A DNA stretch of 9,893 nt from JAJZRV01 sp027442615 (GTDB lineage: Bacteria > Pseudomonadota > Gammaproteobacteria > Burkholderiales > Ferrovaceae), in assembly GCA_027442615.1 (NCBI GenBank), contig DAIBBI010000059.1:1-9893 (forward strand), written 5' to 3'. The translations under genes and the position numbers were made by a program. Positions 1 to 6,506 of this stretch are shown here, piece after piece. The notes beneath the pieces were generated by a model. It made no database searches, was not told where the DNA came from, and saw nothing but the letters and a program-made list of their open reading frames with translations. Every line of letters starts with the position of its first letter. Within the stretch, counting starts at the first letter, position 1.

Positions 1-108
1 CTCACCGCTCACCCACCAGTAATAGATCACGCGAAGCCCGCCCCGCTTTCCTTTGCCACGCACCTTGTCAGCGAGACGAAGTGCGCCTTCAGCGTCGACA
101 ACCGAAGG
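1..108 (-). pseudogene. RelE/HigB-type toxin fragment (5'-truncated, runs off the left edge)
   Basis: Read on the minus strand, bases 108 to 1 are open and encode a peptide containing RGKGKRGGLRVIYYWW. This is the characteristic core of HigB/RelE-like mRNA-interferase toxins of type II toxin-antitoxin systems; in that family the segment normally leads into a QFWLFTLY-like strand, which here would lie outside the window. The part normally found before this core is missing: upstream codons match nothing I recognise and at 126 and beyond turn into the antisense of an integrase gene. A chance ATG at 190-192 is in frame with the fragment, so a chimeric ORF of unknown meaning is open from 192 to 1. 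No antitoxin gene is visible in the window. The call rests on motif recognition; the exact breakpoint (about 90-120) is uncertain. Probably a non-functional remnant on a decayed island. Confidence 0.6.
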
Positions 109-125
109 ATCAACAGTACAGGAGA

Positions 126-347
126 TGGAAGAGCCTGGCCATGGTGGAGCGGTATGCGCATGTGGCACCGGATCAGTTGGCCGTTGCAGCATTGCGGCTG
201 GATGATTTGTTCGCTGGGGATCATTTGGCTACGGTGGGGAAAAACCAGGTAACGGCGAAACTGCCGGAAGCCTTGCAGCGCTTGGTGGGCCGTGAAGGAT
301 TCGAACCTTCGACCAACGGATTAAGAGTCCGCTGCTCTACCAACTGA
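126..347 (+). pseudogene. C-terminal remnant of a tyrosine-recombinase (phage/island-type) integrase
   Basis: From the Trp codon at 126 the plus strand encodes WKSLAMVERYAH followed by AP.QLAVAALRLDDL. This is the conserved last block of phage-type tyrosine recombinases; the Tyr codon at 153-155 is the position of the catalytic nucleophile. Everything upstream in a full integrase (arm-binding and core-binding domains and the R-H-R catalytic residues) is absent, because bases before about 120 belong to an oppositely oriented toxin fragment. The frame has an ATG at 81, but residues encoded by 81-125 show no integrase similarity. The frame continues to a TGA at 345-347 inside tRNA-Lys(CTT), reading it antisense and giving a tail with GREGFEPSTNG. 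Such tails are typical of integrases lying next to a tRNA attachment site. The fragment cannot be catalytic and marks the edge of an old integrative element. Confidence 0.8.
283..306 (-). other. Candidate attachment (att) core: 3' end of tRNA-Lys(CTT)
   Basis: Inference. The T-arm, 3' acceptor strand and encoded CCA of tRNA-Lys(CTT) lie exactly where the island-type sequence begins, and the integrase remnant points at and reads into this segment. Tyrosine integrases of genomic islands commonly recombine in the 3' half of a tRNA gene and restore it. The second copy of the repeat (other end of the element) would lie left of the window, so the core length cannot be set from here. Confidence 0.5.
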
Positions 348-358
348 GCTAACGACCC
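283..358 (-). tRNA. tRNA-Lys (anticodon CTT)
   Basis: The minus strand folds as a 76-nt tRNA with the 3' CCA encoded. Acceptor strands are GGGTCGT and ACGGCCC, pairing throughout with one wobble (U4-G69). The anticodon loop CTCTTAA gives anticodon CTT, which reads AAG. The T-stem GAAGG/CCTTC is fully paired around a TTCGAAT loop. It is the second gene of a two-tRNA transcript, 28 nt after tRNA-Lys(TTT). Its 3' end borders island-type sequence carrying an integrase remnant, so its original downstream terminator has probably been displaced; no good terminator hairpin is seen just beyond it. Confidence 0.97.
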
Positions 359-386
359 ATGCGGGTACAACGATTACTGAAAAAAA

Positions 387-462
387 TGGTAGGCCGTGCG
401 GGACTCGAACCTGCGACCAACGGATTAAAAGTCCGCTGCTCTACCAACTGAGCTAACGACCC
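387..462 (-). tRNA. tRNA-Lys (anticodon TTT)
   Basis: A 76-nt tRNA on the minus strand with encoded CCA. The anticodon loop CTTTTAA gives TTT, which reads AAA and, by wobble, AAG. The 5' half is nearly identical to the neighbouring CTT gene, but the 3' half differs. Two pairs are unusual: the first acceptor pair is G1-U72 (3' strand ACGGCCT), and the T-stem GCAGG/CCCGC has an A51-C63 mismatch. It is the promoter-proximal gene of the pair, starting about 7 nt after the predicted transcription start. Identity is certain; how well it functions is an open point. Confidence 0.95.
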
Positions 463-475
463 AACGCAATCTCCA

Positions 476-504
476 ATTATAACTTTGCGTTACTAAAGGG
501 TCAA
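476..504 (-). promoter_or_regulatory. Sigma70 promoter for the two tRNA-Lys genes
   Basis: Minus-strand TTGACC (504-499, one mismatch to TTGACA) and a perfect TATAAT (481-476) are separated by exactly 17 nt (498-482). Transcription would begin near 469, just before the first tRNA base at 462. The -35 box overlaps the cpoB stop codon (TGA at 503-501), so the promoter is partly inside the end of the upstream gene. A 7-bp inverted repeat, AACGCAA at 463-469 and TTGCGTT at 485-491, flanks the -10 box. Confidence 0.85.
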
Positions 505-1304
505 CGCTCCTGCATCCGCGCCTTGGCTTTGGCCGCTGCAGGACTGCCGGGATACTTGTTCATCAGGATTTTAAGGGTAGCCTTGGCATTGGCCGCATCG
601 CCCAGCCCCGTCCAGGCGCTGGCGAGGTTGAGCAGCGCATCGGGGGCCTTGCTGGATTCCGGATAGTTTTTGTAGAGCTCCTGATTGGTCGCCCGAGCAC
701 CCTTGTAATCCTTGAGGGACAACTGATTCATACCCACCCAGTACAGGGCATTGACTGTTTTGGGATCTTTCGGATTGGCTTTGCGAAAGGCCTGAAACTG
801 TTTGAGCGAAGCGGCATAGTCACCCTTGTTGAAGGCGGCGAGTGCGCTGTCGTATGAAGCAGGCGCTGGAGTGGCTCCGGCTGCTTTGGTGTCCGGCGCA
901 GCATCGGTGACGAGCGCCGTATCTGCAGGCTTGGACGCCGCTTCCAGCAACTTCAAACGAGAGTCGAGGTCGAGGTACAGCTCGTGGACATGCTTGTCCA
1001 CGGTGTCAATCTGGTTACCCAGCACGTCGAGCTTGCCGCGCAACTGGGCCAGATCCTGGCTCAGGGTATCGAGTTTGTTGACCGTATCCGGGTAGCTTTC
1101 CAGGATGGATTCCATCCGGGTAACGCGCTCATCCAGGGTTTGTTGTTGTTTGCTCAAAGCTTCATGCTGGGCCTTGAGATCTGCCAACCCCTGCCGCGCC
1201 TCGTCATCGCTAAACAACCCTCCCTGTGCTGCAGAGGAAGCCAGCAACAGAAGGAACAAGGCCCCGGGAAGCCCCGGGGCCCAGCAAAACGCTTGTTTCT
1301 TCAA
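501..1304 (-). CDS. cpoB: CpoB (YbgF), periplasmic TPR protein of the Tol-Pal system
   Basis: A 267-residue secreted protein. In E. coli CpoB links Tol-Pal-driven outer-membrane constriction to PBP1B-LpoB peptidoglycan synthesis at the division site. The N terminus (1-27) is a signal peptide with a hydrophobic LFLLLLASSAA core; mature sequence begins near GLFSDDEAR, typical of the family. Residues of about 36-122 form a predicted coiled coil (trimerisation region), then an Ala/Pro-rich linker, then about three TPR units from residue 150 to the end, with characteristic GDYAASLKQFQAF and YKNYPESSKAPDALLNLA repeats. The start is a TTG at 1304-1302, three nt after the pal stop, with AAGGCGAG upstream as a likely ribosome site; no better start keeps the signal peptide. 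It is the last gene of the tol-pal train, and its stop codon lies inside the -35 box of the tRNA-Lys promoter. Confidence 0.95.
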   Translation of the reverse strand: MKKQAFCWAPGLPGALFLLLLASSAAQGGLFSDDEARQGLADLKAQHEALSKQQQTLDERVTRMESILESYPDTVNKLDTLSQDLAQLRGKLDVLGNQIDTVDKHVHELYLDLDSRLKLLEAASKPADTALVTDAAPDTKAAGATPAPASYDSALAAFNKGDYAASLKQFQAFRKANPKDPKTVNALYWVGMNQLSLKDYKGARATNQELYKNYPESSKAPDALLNLASAWTGLGDAANAKATLKILMNKYPGSPAAAKAKARMQER

Positions 1305-1307
1305 CGA

Positions 1308-1829
1308 TTACTCGCCTTGGTAGACGATGTCGGTGCGGCGGTTTTCAGCCCAAGCCGCTTCGTTGTGGCCAGGATTGCGGGGTTTTTCCTTGCCGTAGCT
1401 CACGGTTTCCATCTGGCTGTCCTTCACGCCCTTGGCGGCCAGCACCTTGCGGACGCTGTCGGCACGGCGTTGACCCAGACCGAGGTTGTATTCGCGGCTG
1501 CCGCGCTCATCGCAGTTACCCTGCAAGGTAACCTTGGCAGCGCTGTGGCTCACCAGGAAGTCGCCGTGGGCATCCACGACCGGCTTGTATTGGTCCTTGA
1601 CGGCATACTTGTCGAAATCGTAATAAATGCCGCGCTGACCCAGGGCCCCACCCACACCTTTCGCGGGGTACAGTGCCTGCTTGACGGGCTCAGGAGCCGG
1701 AGCGGCTGGAGCGACGGCAGCCGGAGCGGCGGTCTTTTCAGCGGCTGGAGCGGCAGTGGTTGCGGGAGGGGTGGAACTGCAGGCGGCCAGGACACTGGTC
1801 ACTGCTAGTGCAAGTATCGTTTTTTTCAT
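1308..1829 (-). CDS. pal: Pal, peptidoglycan-associated outer-membrane lipoprotein
   Basis: 173 residues. Pal anchors the outer membrane to peptidoglycan through an OmpA-like domain and is positioned at the septum by TolQRAB. A lipoprotein signal ends in the lipobox LAAC (residues 14-17); Ser follows the lipidated Cys17, consistent with outer-membrane sorting. Residues of about 20-52 are an Ala/Pro-rich tether. The OmpA-like domain (about 68-172) shows YYDFDKYAVK, then GNCDERGSREYNLGLGQRRA with the conserved Asp and Arg of the diaminopimelate-binding pocket, then SYGKEKP and NRRTDI. The ATG at 1829 has a good ribosome site (AGAGGA, about 6 nt spacer). It follows tolB after a 94-nt gap, the largest in the train, so it may also have its own promoter or processing site; cpoB follows 3 nt downstream. 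Confidence 0.98.
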   Translation of the reverse strand: MKKTILALAVTSVLAACSSTPPATTAAPAAEKTAAPAAVAPAAPAPEPVKQALYPAKGVGGALGQRGIYYDFDKYAVKDQYKPVVDAHGDFLVSHSAAKVTLQGNCDERGSREYNLGLGQRRADSVRKVLAAKGVKDSQMETVSYGKEKPRNPGHNEAAWAENRRTDIVYQGE

Positions 1830-1923
1830 GATGATCCTCTATTGTTGAGCGGGGTAAGTCAAATCGTCTCCAAGGGGCGTAAACCAGCACCCGGCACGCT
1901 AACGGTTCAACCCCAAATTCGGT
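1830..1923 (-). other. tolB-pal intergenic gap
   Basis: 94 nt without a gene, the only sizeable gap within the minus-strand train. It holds the pal ribosome site (minus-strand AGAGGA, 1840-1835). A 7-bp inverted repeat, GTAAACC (1879-1885) and GGTTTAC (1921-1927), reaches into the tolB stop region with a 35-nt spacing, which is too long and weak to call a terminator. I see a TTGACT-like element but no matching -10 at proper spacing, so no promoter is called. Confidence 0.4.
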
Positions 1924-3207
1924 TTACTGAATCGGCCCCCAAACCGGCTCATAAACATCTCCGGTCTGGGTCGTCAATTTCTGCCTAACGCGTCCGTCAG
2001 TGCTAACGATAGCAAGAATTCCGCGCTCTTGCACCTCCGTCGAGTACAAAATGTACTTGCCATTGGGGGCGAAGGTGGGTGATTCGTCCAGCGAGGTGTC
2101 GGTCATCACCTGGGTCTGACCGTTGGTGAGATCCTGCAACATCACGTGAAACTGGCCCTCGCTGCGCTGTACATAGACCATTTGCTTGCCGTCAGGGCTC
2201 AGCCGTGGTGACACGGCATAGGTGCTGCCGTAGGTCAGGCGCTGGGGCACTTCCCCGCTGTTGGTGGCAGACACCCGGTAAATTTGAGGCCCACCGTCGC
2301 GGTCCGAGGTGAAATACAGCATCTGGCCGTCCGCTGAAAACACCGGTTCCGTGTCAATACCGCTACTCGTCATGACCCGACGCACCGGCCCAGTGCCATC
2401 GGCACTGATCATGTAGATCTGTGAATGACCATCCTTGGTCAGGACCACGGCAAGCTCCTTGCCGTCGGAAGTCCAGGCTGGTGCGCTGTTACTGCCCTTG
2501 AAGCTTGCCACGATCTTGCGTGCCCCGGTGGCCAGCGTCTGCACCACCACCATCGGCCGCTTCAGCTCGAAAGTCACGTAGGCCATGCGCTTGCCATCAG
2601 GAGACCAGCGCGGCGAGATGATGGGCTCGTTGGCAGTCAGCATGGTCTGTTCGTTGAAACCGTCACTATCCGCCACCTTGAGGCTGCGTTTATTGCCGTT
2701 TTTGGTGATATAGGCAATCCGGGAGCTGAACATGCCCTTGTCACCAGTGAGGTTCTCGAAAATGGCGTCGGCAATGTGGTGGGCCACCATGCGGTACTGT
2801 TCGTGGGTGCCCTGAAACGCCATGTTAAGGCGTGCCACCTGGGTATTGACGTCCACCAGGCGAAAACGCGCCTCCATGAGATGGTTAGGCAGTTCCTGCA
2901 CGTTGCCCACCACCAGATAGTCGGCATGGCGATTGCGCCAGTCATCCCAATGCACGTCTTCCACGTCGGCCGGCGCCGGCTTCACATCCGTGGCGTCCAA
3001 TACAGAAAACAGTCCGGAACGCGTGAGATCTGCTCCCACGATGGGCGAAAGCGCATGCTCGCCGGCACTTTCCTGGGCAAAAGGCAAAATCACGATGGGA
3101 ATCTGGTGGCTGCCCTGGGTGACGATCTCGAGGGTGATGTCGGCCCGCGCGGAAACCGGGGCCACGACCAAAAGGATAGCAATAAAACGAAGCAGATTAT
3201 TTTTCAT
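1924..3207 (-). CDS. tolB: TolB, periplasmic beta-propeller of the Tol-Pal system
   Basis: 427 residues, normal family length. TolB binds Pal and releases it from peptidoglycan when engaged by TolA. Residues 1-22 are a signal peptide with a likely cut after ARA; the mature N terminus beginning DITLEIV corresponds to the TolB box that signals to Pal and TolA. An N-terminal alpha/beta domain (to about residue 165) precedes a six-bladed propeller built from repeated PD40-type motifs: SPRWSPDGKRMAYV, APAWTSDGKELAVV, EPVFSADGQMLYFTSDRDG, SPRLSPDGKQMVYV and SPTFAPNGKYILYS. The ATG at 3207 overlaps the end of tolA by 11 nt; no clear Shine-Dalgarno precedes it, so translation is probably coupled to tolA. 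Confidence 0.98.
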   Translation of the reverse strand: MKNNLLRFIAILLVVAPVSARADITLEIVTQGSHQIPIVILPFAQESAGEHALSPIVGADLTRSGLFSVLDATDVKPAPADVEDVHWDDWRNRHADYLVVGNVQELPNHLMEARFRLVDVNTQVARLNMAFQGTHEQYRMVAHHIADAIFENLTGDKGMFSSRIAYITKNGNKRSLKVADSDGFNEQTMLTANEPIISPRWSPDGKRMAYVTFELKRPMVVVQTLATGARKIVASFKGSNSAPAWTSDGKELAVVLTKDGHSQIYMISADGTGPVRRVMTSSGIDTEPVFSADGQMLYFTSDRDGGPQIYRVSATNSGEVPQRLTYGSTYAVSPRLSPDGKQMVYVQRSEGQFHVMLQDLTNGQTQVMTDTSLDESPTFAPNGKYILYSTEVQERGILAIVSTDGRVRQKLTTQTGDVYEPVWGPIQ

Positions 3208-3955
3208 GTTTCAACTGTAAATGGGTCGTCCGGAACTCCCGGCGTAATTCCGGTTCGGCCGGAAGCGGCAACGGCTGGGAACGCATGATACCGCGAACCA
3301 CGGCCTGGTCGTAAAGCGCATTGCCGCTCGACTTGACGATCTTGACCGGCATCATGACTTCGCCCGTGGGCAGGACAGTAAGGTCCACCTCCAGGGTCGT
3401 GCCGCTGGGCACGCCCTCGGGGACTTCGGTGTTGCCCCGTATCTTGTTGATGATGGCGAATTTGTAGCGGTCAATCAGTGCGGCTTTCGCATCCCGGGCC
3501 GCTTTGGCTAGCTGGGCGGCTTTCTTACGCTGCGCCTCCTCTTGTTGCTGCTCCTTCAGGGCCTCGGCGCGCTGCTGACGGATTTGGTCGGCCACGGCGC
3601 GTTCCCGATTCTGAGTCTGTTTTTTTGCCTCAAGTTCCCTTTCCTGCTTTTTCTTGAGGGCAATGTCCGCAGCCGAGGGAGCGGGCGGCGGTGCCGGTTG
3701 CACCGGCTTGACTGGTGCGGGCGCGGGTGGTGGCGGCGCGGGTGCCGGCGGTGGTGCCGGTTGGGGCATGGGCGGCTTGGTCACCGTGGCAGGCGCTGGC
3801 AGTTCGGACCAGAGTTCGGCCTCCACCGGGGCTACCACCTGATGCTGCCAGGCCACCCCGAACACCAGCACCATCACAAACAGGATATGCACCGAGACGG
3901 CCAGCACCCAGGCCCAGGGGCTCACTCCACGAGCAGCGGACAGGGGCCGATTCAA
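3197..3955 (-). CDS. tolA: TolA, inner-membrane-anchored energy-transducing protein
   Basis: 252 residues, shorter than E. coli TolA (about 420) but with all three parts. A single transmembrane helix (about 15-37, containing His23) contacts TolQR. A periplasmic arm comprises a proline-rich stretch (about 54-93, with PPP and PPPP runs) and a Lys/Glu/Gln/Ala-rich helix (about 95-160). A compact C-terminal TonB-like domain (about 163-252) includes VDLTVLPTGEV and the SSGNALYDQAVVRGI block that contacts TolB and Pal. The start is a TTG at 3955, overlapping the tolR stop as TTGA, with GAGG 5 nt upstream; a GTG ten codons downstream is possible but its spacing is poor. The shortening is in the helical arm, common outside enterobacteria. 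Confidence 0.95.
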   Translation of the reverse strand: MNRPLSAARGVSPWAWVLAVSVHILFVMVLVFGVAWQHQVVAPVEAELWSELPAPATVTKPPMPQPAPPPAPAPPPPAPAPVKPVQPAPPPAPSAADIALKKKQERELEAKKQTQNRERAVADQIRQQRAEALKEQQQEEAQRKKAAQLAKAARDAKAALIDRYKFAIINKIRGNTEVPEGVPSGTTLEVDLTVLPTGEVMMPVKIVKSSGNALYDQAVVRGIMRSQPLPLPAEPELRREFRTTHLQLKHEK

Positions 3956-4368
3956 CTGGACCTCGGTCGCGCCAGCAGCCCTATCCGCTTGACGTCAGCC
4001 TGTTTCAACAGATCCATCAGGCGCAGCACCTCTTCATAACGCACATTGCGATCCGCCGCGATGACGACCGGCTGGTTGGGCTGACTGGCCTGACTGGCCT
4101 TGAGCAGCGCCACCAGCTGGCCGCGGGCCACCGGCATCTCACCCTGCCCCTTCAGGGGGTCCACGACGCTGAGGCTGCCATCCAGACGCAAGGTCACCTG
4201 GATGGGCTGTTGGGGTTCGGCCAGATTCTGGCCCACCGAGGGCAAGTCCACCTGTCCGGGATTGATGAGGGGAGCGGTCACCATGAAGATCACCAGCAAT
4301 ACCAGCATCACATCAATGTAGGGCACCACATTGATCTGGCTCATCATGCGGCGAGGTTTGCGAAGCAT
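3952..4368 (-). CDS. tolR: TolR, ExbD-type subunit of the proton-driven TolQR motor
   Basis: 138 residues. With TolQ it couples proton flow to movement of TolA. The N terminus has the RRMMSQINVVPYIDV signature; Asp19 begins the transmembrane helix (about 17-36) and is the proton-carrying residue of the ExbD/TolR family. The rest is the periplasmic domain that dimerises and binds peptidoglycan, with the late VVIAADRNVRYEEVLRLMDLL block. A small in-frame nucleotide duplication around 4078-4099 encodes SQASQAS. It starts at ATG 4368, three nt after the tolQ stop, and its TGA overlaps the tolA TTG, so translation of the three genes is tightly coupled. Confidence 0.98.
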   Translation of the reverse strand: MLRKPRRMMSQINVVPYIDVMLVLLVIFMVTAPLINPGQVDLPSVGQNLAEPQQPIQVTLRLDGSLSVVDPLKGQGEMPVARGQLVALLKASQASQPNQPVVIAADRNVRYEEVLRLMDLLKQADVKRIGLLARPRSS

Positions 4369-4371
4369 GGC

Positions 4372-5064
4372 CTAGCGTCCGTGAGTAGGCTTGATCTGCC
4401 GTTGCAGGATATTGGAAAACTCTTCCATGAAGCTTTCAAAGCGGATGGCCAGGCGGTCGATTTCGTGTGCGTAACGGTTGTAGGCCACTACCGCAGGAAT
4501 CGCGGCAAACAGGCCCATGGCCGTCGCCACCAGAGCCTCGGCAATGCCCGGCGCCACATGAGCCAGCGTGGCCTGACCCACGTTGGCCAGCCCCCGAAAC
4601 GCGTTCATGATGCCCCACACCGTGCCAAACAAGCCCACATAAGGGCTGACCGAGCCTACGGTGGCGAGAAAGGCCAGATGGGATTCCAGGGCATCCATTT
4701 CGCGCTGGAAGGTGGCCTTCATGGCACGCTGCACGCCACTTGTCACTGCGGTGGCCTCCAGCGTACCGCCGGTGCGGTGGCGCAGAAACTCGCGGAACCC
4801 GGCTTCGAAAATCCGCTCCAGCGAACCCGTGTCGGTGCTGTTGGCTGCCGTGCGCTGATAAAGCGTATTGAGATCGGTGCCGCTCCAGAAGCTTTCTTCA
4901 AACTGGGTGGTTTCGCGACGCGCGCGACGCACGGTCAGCATCTTCGAGAAGATGTAGGACCACGACATCAGCGACACCAGCAGCAGCAGGCCCATCACGA
5001 TCTGCACCAGCACGCTGGCGTGCGTGACCAGAGACAGCAATGAAATATCCGTAGTAACGTTCAC
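4372..5064 (-). CDS. tolQ: TolQ, proton-channel subunit of the Tol motor
   Basis: 230 residues, the family norm; an ExbB/MotA-type inner-membrane protein forming the ring around TolR. Three transmembrane helices are visible at about 14-36, 132-155 and 172-196. The conserved PYVGLFGTVWGIM and GIAEALVATAMGLFAAIP segments carry Thr148 and Thr181, which line the proton path in this family. The start is GTG at 5064, overlapping the ybgC stop as GTGA, with GGGAG 7 nt upstream. The open frame continues much further upstream (to 5535), but that extension lies within ybgC in another frame and shows no TolQ similarity, so the GTG is preferred. Confidence 0.97.
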   Translation of the reverse strand: MNVTTDISLLSLVTHASVLVQIVMGLLLLVSLMSWSYIFSKMLTVRRARRETTQFEESFWSGTDLNTLYQRTAANSTDTGSLERIFEAGFREFLRHRTGGTLEATAVTSGVQRAMKATFQREMDALESHLAFLATVGSVSPYVGLFGTVWGIMNAFRGLANVGQATLAHVAPGIAEALVATAMGLFAAIPAVVAYNRYAHEIDRLAIRFESFMEEFSNILQRQIKPTHGR

Positions 5065-5471
5065 GCATCCACTCCCAAGGCAAGGCGCATGCTGTCGGGC
5101 ACGCTGACCGATTTGAAATTGTCGAGGCTGACGCTGATCACCCGCACCGTGGCGCGCGCCAGTTCTGTGTCGCCGCGGATCACCCGCTGATCGAAGGCCA
5201 TCAGACCGCGGCGCATTTCCACCAGTTCCGCGCTGGCCTGCAAATAATCGCCCAGGCGTGCGGGGCGCAAAAACTTGATGTCGAGCGAACGCACCACGAA
5301 CAGGATGCCCACTTCGTGGGCCACCCGGTCGTGGTCGAAACCGCGTTCGCACAGCCATTCGGTACGTGCGCGTTCCATATAGCGCAAATAGTTGGCGTGG
5401 TACACCACACCACCTGAATCCGTATCTTCGTGGTAGATGCGCAAGGGCACCGTGGTTTTGTTGGGTTTCAT
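5061..5471 (-). CDS. ybgC: YbgC, Tol-Pal-associated acyl-CoA thioesterase (hotdog fold)
   Basis: 136 residues. YbgC proteins are 4-hydroxybenzoyl-CoA-thioesterase-like hotdog enzymes that hydrolyse short acyl-CoAs and are nearly always encoded before tolQ; their exact role in the Tol system is unsettled. The active-site segment YHEDTDSGGVVYHANYLRY (about 13-31), with the catalytic Asp before SGGVVYHANY, is intact and is followed by RARTEWL. The second half, with FLRPARLGDYLQASAELV, forms the central sheet. It starts at ATG 5471 with AGG about 8 nt upstream, 8 nt after ruvB; its stop overlaps tolQ by 4 nt, so translation is coupled. The cytoplasmic location fits the absence of a signal peptide. 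Confidence 0.97.
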   Translation of the reverse strand: MKPNKTTVPLRIYHEDTDSGGVVYHANYLRYMERARTEWLCERGFDHDRVAHEVGILFVVRSLDIKFLRPARLGDYLQASAELVEMRRGLMAFDQRVIRGDTELARATVRVISVSLDNFKSVSVPDSMRLALGVDA

Positions 5472-5479
5472 GGCAAAAC

Positions 5480-6505
5480 CTACAATAAGGGCGCGCTGCC
5501 TGTGTTGCCAGGCAACCCGAAATGCTGATAGGCAAGCGCCGTGGCTACCCGACCGCGCGTGGTGCGCTGCAGGTAGCCCTGCTGGATCAGATAAGGTTCC
5601 AGCACGTCCTCGATGGTGTCGCGTTCCTCACCAATGGCGGCTGCGAGATTATCCACGCCCACCGGGCCGCCAGCAAACTTTTCGATGACCGTCAGCAGCA
5701 GCTTGCGGTCCATCAGATCCAGCCCCATGGTGTCCACGTCCAGCATGAGCAGGCCTGCATCGGCCACGCTGCGGGTGACTTCACCCGAAGCCTTGACCTC
5801 GGCATAGTCGCGCACCCGGCGCAACAGGCGGTTGGCAATGCGCGGAGTGCCGCGCGAGCGGCGCGCAATTTCCGTGGTGCCGCTGGCGTCAATGACCATT
5901 TCCAGCAGCCGGGCGGAGCGGGCCACGATGTGGGCCAGCTCGTCCACCGTATAAAACTCCAGGCGCGCCACGATGCCAAAACGGTCACGCAGGGGATTGG
6001 TCAGCATGCCCGCACGCGTGGTGGCGCCAATCAGCGTGAAGGGCGGCAAGTCGAGCTTGACGGAACGGGCACCAGGACCCTCGCCAATCATGATATCGAT
6101 CTGGTAATCCTCGAGCGCCGGGTACAGGATTTCCTCCACCACCGGATTGAGGCGATGAATCTCGTCGATGAACAGCACATCGTTGGGCTCGAGGTTGGTG
6201 AGAATGGCCGCAAGGTCACCGGCGCGCTCCAGCACCGGCCCTGAAGTCTGGCGCAGGTTGACGCCCATTTCGCGTGCAATGATGTGCGCCAGCGTGGTCT
6301 TGCCCAGGCCCGGAGGTCCAAACAGCAAGGCATGATCGAGCGGTTCCTTGCGGCGCCTGGCTGCCTCGATGAAGATTTCCAGTTGGGCACGGATTTTTTC
6401 CTGCCCCACATAGTCGTCCAGCTGACGCGGCCGGAGTGCGCGTTCCAGGATTTCTTCCTGGGGCGAAGCCGGTGCAGCAGCCATCAGTCGGTCAGTTTCG
6501 ATCAT
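5480..6505 (-). CDS. ruvB: RuvB, AAA+ ATPase motor for Holliday-junction branch migration
   Basis: 341 residues, normal length. RuvB hexamers pump DNA through the RuvA-bound junction. Visible motifs are Walker A GPPGLGKTT (63-71), Walker B LFIDEIH (111-117), sensor 1 GATTRAG (160-166) and the DRFG arginine-finger region (174-177). A sensor-2/lid region contains RGTPRIANRLLRRVRD, and the C-terminal winged-helix domain (about 270-335) has GGPVGVDNLAAAIGEERDTIEDVLEPYLIQ with the conserved RTTRGR near the end. The ATG at 6505 lies one nt after the ruvA stop. Followed by ybgC after 8 nt, it physically joins the repair genes to the Tol genes, a known arrangement in proteobacteria. Confidence 0.99.
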   Translation of the reverse strand: MIETDRLMAAAPASPQEEILERALRPRQLDDYVGQEKIRAQLEIFIEAARRRKEPLDHALLFGPPGLGKTTLAHIIAREMGVNLRQTSGPVLERAGDLAAILTNLEPNDVLFIDEIHRLNPVVEEILYPALEDYQIDIMIGEGPGARSVKLDLPPFTLIGATTRAGMLTNPLRDRFGIVARLEFYTVDELAHIVARSARLLEMVIDASGTTEIARRSRGTPRIANRLLRRVRDYAEVKASGEVTRSVADAGLLMLDVDTMGLDLMDRKLLLTVIEKFAGGPVGVDNLAAAIGEERDTIEDVLEPYLIQQGYLQRTTRGRVATALAYQHFGLPGNTGSAPLL

Positions 6506-6506
6506 G

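Noticed and set aside
240..282. Possible terminator after tRNA-Lys(CTT)
   Set aside because: Only 4-bp stems (CGGC/GCCG or CTGC/GCAG) precede a short T run; too weak to call.
2425..3288. 287-codon plus-strand open frame opposite tolB
   Set aside because: Antisense to tolB and low-complexity in His/Gly/Val; no domain or start signal.
3669..3790. GC-rich repetitive stretch in tolA
   Set aside because: Explained by codons of the proline/alanine-rich arm; no independent repeat or CRISPR structure.
4078..4099. Tandem repeat of about 9 nt in tolR
   Set aside because: Two copies of CTGACTGGC in frame, encoding QAS repeats in a variable region; ordinary slippage, not a functional repeat.
4381..4392. 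GTGAGTA resembling half of an SlmA-binding site
   Set aside because: The second half of the palindrome (CTCAC) is not present, and a 7-base match in this length is expected by chance.
3715..5043. 442-codon plus-strand open frame opposite tolA, tolR and tolQ
   Set aside because: It lies wholly antisense to three certain genes, its translation is rich in His/Gln/Arg with no domain, and long antisense frames are expected in GC-rich coding DNA.
5065..5535. Upstream extension of the tolQ frame
   Set aside because: It overlaps ybgC in another frame and lacks TolQ similarity; GTG 5064 gives the family length and has a ribosome site.
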